Shown here in pieces: positions 61,920 through 64,000 of a stretch of 64,000 bases of DNA; the first letter of the stretch is position 1; each line of letters opens with the position of its first letter. The notes below the pieces were generated by a model. The model was not told where the DNA came from and searched no databases. It saw only the letters and a list, made by a program, of their open reading frames with translations. Both the position numbers and the translations under genes were made by a program. This DNA comes from Magnetospirillum sp. WYHS-4 (GTDB lineage: Bacteria > Pseudomonadota > Alphaproteobacteria > Rhodospirillales > GLO-3): positions 40,294 to 104,293 of the forward strand of contig JAMOBD010000003.1 of assembly GCA_039908345.1 (NCBI GenBank), given 5' to 3'.

Positions 61920-64000
61920 CGGGGGCAAGAAGGGCGGTTCCCTATCGGCTACAATGCGGGTCAAGCTGATGTTGGAGGCGCGCGGGTTGCGGCTGGACCC
62001 CGGTTCCCTATCGGCTACAATCGGCGTTGCCAAGCCCCGCACGGGCTAGCGTGTTGCGGCTGGACCCCGGTTCCCTATCGGCTACAATCATCGGGTTGTT
62101 GGTGGTGTCGAGAAAACTGTTGCGGCTGGACCCCGGTTCCCTATCGGCTACAATACTGAGTTACCTGGGCAACTGATTGATAAAGTTGCGGCTGGACCCC
62201 GGTTCCCTATCGGCTACAATGATCATTGCGAGACCCCGCTCCGGTGGTGGGTTGCGGCTGGACCCCGGTTCCCTATCGGCTACAATCGGTCCAGCTTCCG
62301 GGGCCGGCAGTACGGTGTTGCGGCTGGACCCCGGTTCCCTATCGGCTACAATCGTGGGGCCGATTGGCAGCGGGTGTCGGAAGTTGCGGCTGGACCCCGG
62401 TTCCCTATCGGCTACAATCTTTTCGACTTTCCTGTCTCGCGCCGGATCGTTGCGGCTGGACCCCGGTTCCCTATCGGCTACAATCATGCGGGAGGCCACC
62501 ATCCAGGTGCAGCTGTTGCGGCTGGACCCCGGTTCCCTATCGGCTACAATCATCCGGGTCCGGCGCAACACGGCGGACGCGTTGCGGCTGGACCCCGGTT
62601 CCCTATCGGCTACAATCATCCGGCCTACGAGGCGGCGCAGCGCGTCGTTGCGGCTGGACCCCGGTTCCCTATCGGCTACAATCCGATCGGGTTCTCCAGC
62701 TCCTCCTCCATGTTGCGGCTGGACCCCGGTTCCCTATCGGCTACAATGACCACGAGGCGGCCTTAACCGCCCTGGCGGTTGCGGCTGGACCCCGGTTCCC
62801 TATCGGCTACAATGCAATTTACGCAATCGCCGACGAGGCGGGAGTTGCGGCTGGACCCCGGTTCCCTATCGGCTACAATCTGGGCTTCGTCCTGCCGATC
62901 TATGCGGACGTTGCGGCTGGACCCCGGTTCCCTATCGGCTACAATGTGACGGCATCCCGGCGGTCGTTGTCGGTTGTTGCGGCTGGACCCCGGTTCCCTA
63001 TCGGCTACAATGCACCGCCGTGGTACTGAACGAATGGTTCGGTTGCGGCTGGACCCCGGTTCCCTATCGGCTACAATCTTGCCGGGGGCGGAAAGCCCCA
63101 CGGCAAAGTTGCGGCTGGACCCCGGTTCCCTATCGGCTACAATGAGGGGCGGACGATGGATGGAACGGGCAGGGTTGCGGCTGGACCCCGGTTCCCTATC
63201 GGCTACAATATTGGCGTGGTGGACCGTGAAAGAGATAGCGTTGCGGCTGGACCCCGGTTCCCTATCGGCTACAATCATGGCGTCGGCCCGCGTGTCGGCC
63301 CGAAGTTGCGGCTGGACCCCGGTTCCCTATCGGCTACAATAGCTTACGCAGGTCCTCGTCGGCACGTCCGGTTGCGGCTGGACCCCGGTTCCCTATCGGC
63401 TACAATCCGTTGCATCACCGCCGTGGAGGTGTTTTGGTTGCGGCTGGACCCCGGTTCCCTATCGGCTACAATCCTGCGCGCCCTCACCTCGCAGCGGGCC
63501 CAGTTGCGGCTGGACCCCGGTTCCCTATCGGCTACAATATAGACTTGAACGCATAGGGGCGCGCCCTTGTTGCGGCTGGACCCCGGTTCCCTATCGGCTA
63601 CAATTGGCCCGGTCATCGGCGGGTTGACCATCTTGTTGCGGCTGGACCCCGGTTCCCTATCGGCTACAATTCCGCATCCTGGCGGCCACCATCAAGGACC
63701 GTTGCGGCTGGACCCCGGTTCCCTATCGGCTACAATGCGACTTCATCGGCATGACCAACAAAGTAGGTTGCGGCTGGACCCCGGTTCCCTATCGGCTACA
63801 ATCGCAAGGCCGCGCGTAGATGCTGTTCACCCGTTGCGGCTGGACCCCGGTTCCCTATCGGCTACAATAAAGCCGTTCCTCGGCCGCCCGCCGCCGCAGT
63901 TGCGGCTGGACCCCGGTTCCCTATCGGCTACAATAATGCCGAGCGCGGATATGGCCGTGAAATAGTTGCGGCTGGACCCCGGTTCCCTATCGGCTACAAT
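61920..64000 (+). CRISPR. CRISPR array: 1 degenerate + 31 identical 36-bp repeats, 31 spacers; right end cut by window
   Basis: The repeat starts GTTGCGGCTGGACC and ends CCCTATCGGCTACAAT. Perfect copies start at 61986, 62053, 62119, 62185 and so on every 66 bp, the last at 63965-64000, ending exactly at the window edge. Spacers are 30 bp except 62022-62052 (31), 62683-62711 (29) and 63276-63304 (29). The first unit, 61920-61955, keeps only the last 21 bp of the repeat. I saw no variation among the 31 full repeats. The GTTG...CTACAAT ends match the repeat class of type II-C (Neisseria-like) systems, so a Cas9 system is inferred and the + strand is the likely crRNA strand. No cas gene or tracrRNA anti-repeat was seen. 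Confidence 0.97.

Noticed and set aside
61956..64000. Long open frames across the array on both strands
   Set aside because: They consist of repeat translations interrupted by spacers and arise from the 66-bp period; no gene-like start, ribosome site or composition.

Overview
The window is GC-rich DNA from a Gram-negative alphaproteobacterium, most likely Rhodospirillales (Magnetospirillum/Rhodospirillum-like). The evidence is the order rimP-nusA-ylxR-infB-rbfA-truB-rpsO-pnp, the fused YlxR/L7Ae protein, many outer-membrane and periplasmic proteins, and a CRISPR repeat of the type II-C kind. The organism assignment is inference.

Layout. 1-2.6 kb: end of a MacA-like adaptor and a MacB-type ABC exporter. 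2.6-3.1 kb: a toxin-antitoxin pair whose BrnT-type toxin is broken. 3.3-9.5 kb: terC, a PfkB-domain protein, an RNase Z-like hydrolase, purE, metK, trmB. 9.5-14.5 kb: a Cache-domain adenylate cyclase with an orphan TRAP binding protein, and a divergent PotF-like binding protein. 14.5-23.9 kb: the translation/RNA operon, with a sigma70-like promoter and a terminator-bearing structured leader before rimP. 24-27.4 kb: a nitronate-monooxygenase-like protein with a cysteine cluster, and MlaA flanked by two DUF6524-like membrane proteins.

27.5-53.8 kb is the most unusual protein-coding part: about 22 genes, nearly all membrane or periplasmic, many present as diverged pairs or triplets. They include two PstS-like binding proteins, each followed by a related secreted protein carrying a GY(K/R)xKE motif; a Na/Pi-cotransporter-like protein with altered substrate motifs; three tandem DUF4239 proteins; an orphan ParA ATPase; two mitofilin-like proteins; two SpoIIE-type phosphatases with one anti-sigma-type kinase and one STAS antagonist; a PmtA-like phospholipid methyltransferase; and a fused MlaF-MlaE ABC transporter. 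I read it as an envelope/lipid homeostasis locus under partner-switching control that senses phosphate or an anionic ligand. That reading is inference; I do not recognise it as a described system.

53.9-61.9 kb: efp, an inositol-monophosphatase family enzyme, an OmpA-domain protein, a MotA/ExbB-like plus MotB/OmpA-like pair, a small DUF465 protein, a degenerate GGDEF protein and an asparagine synthetase. 61.92-64.0 kb: a CRISPR array with one degenerate and 31 identical 36-bp repeats and 31 spacers, running off the right edge. No cas gene or tracrRNA was seen in the window. Every repeat ends in a -10-like TACAAT, and the degenerate repeat lies 28 bp from the asparagine synthetase start codon.
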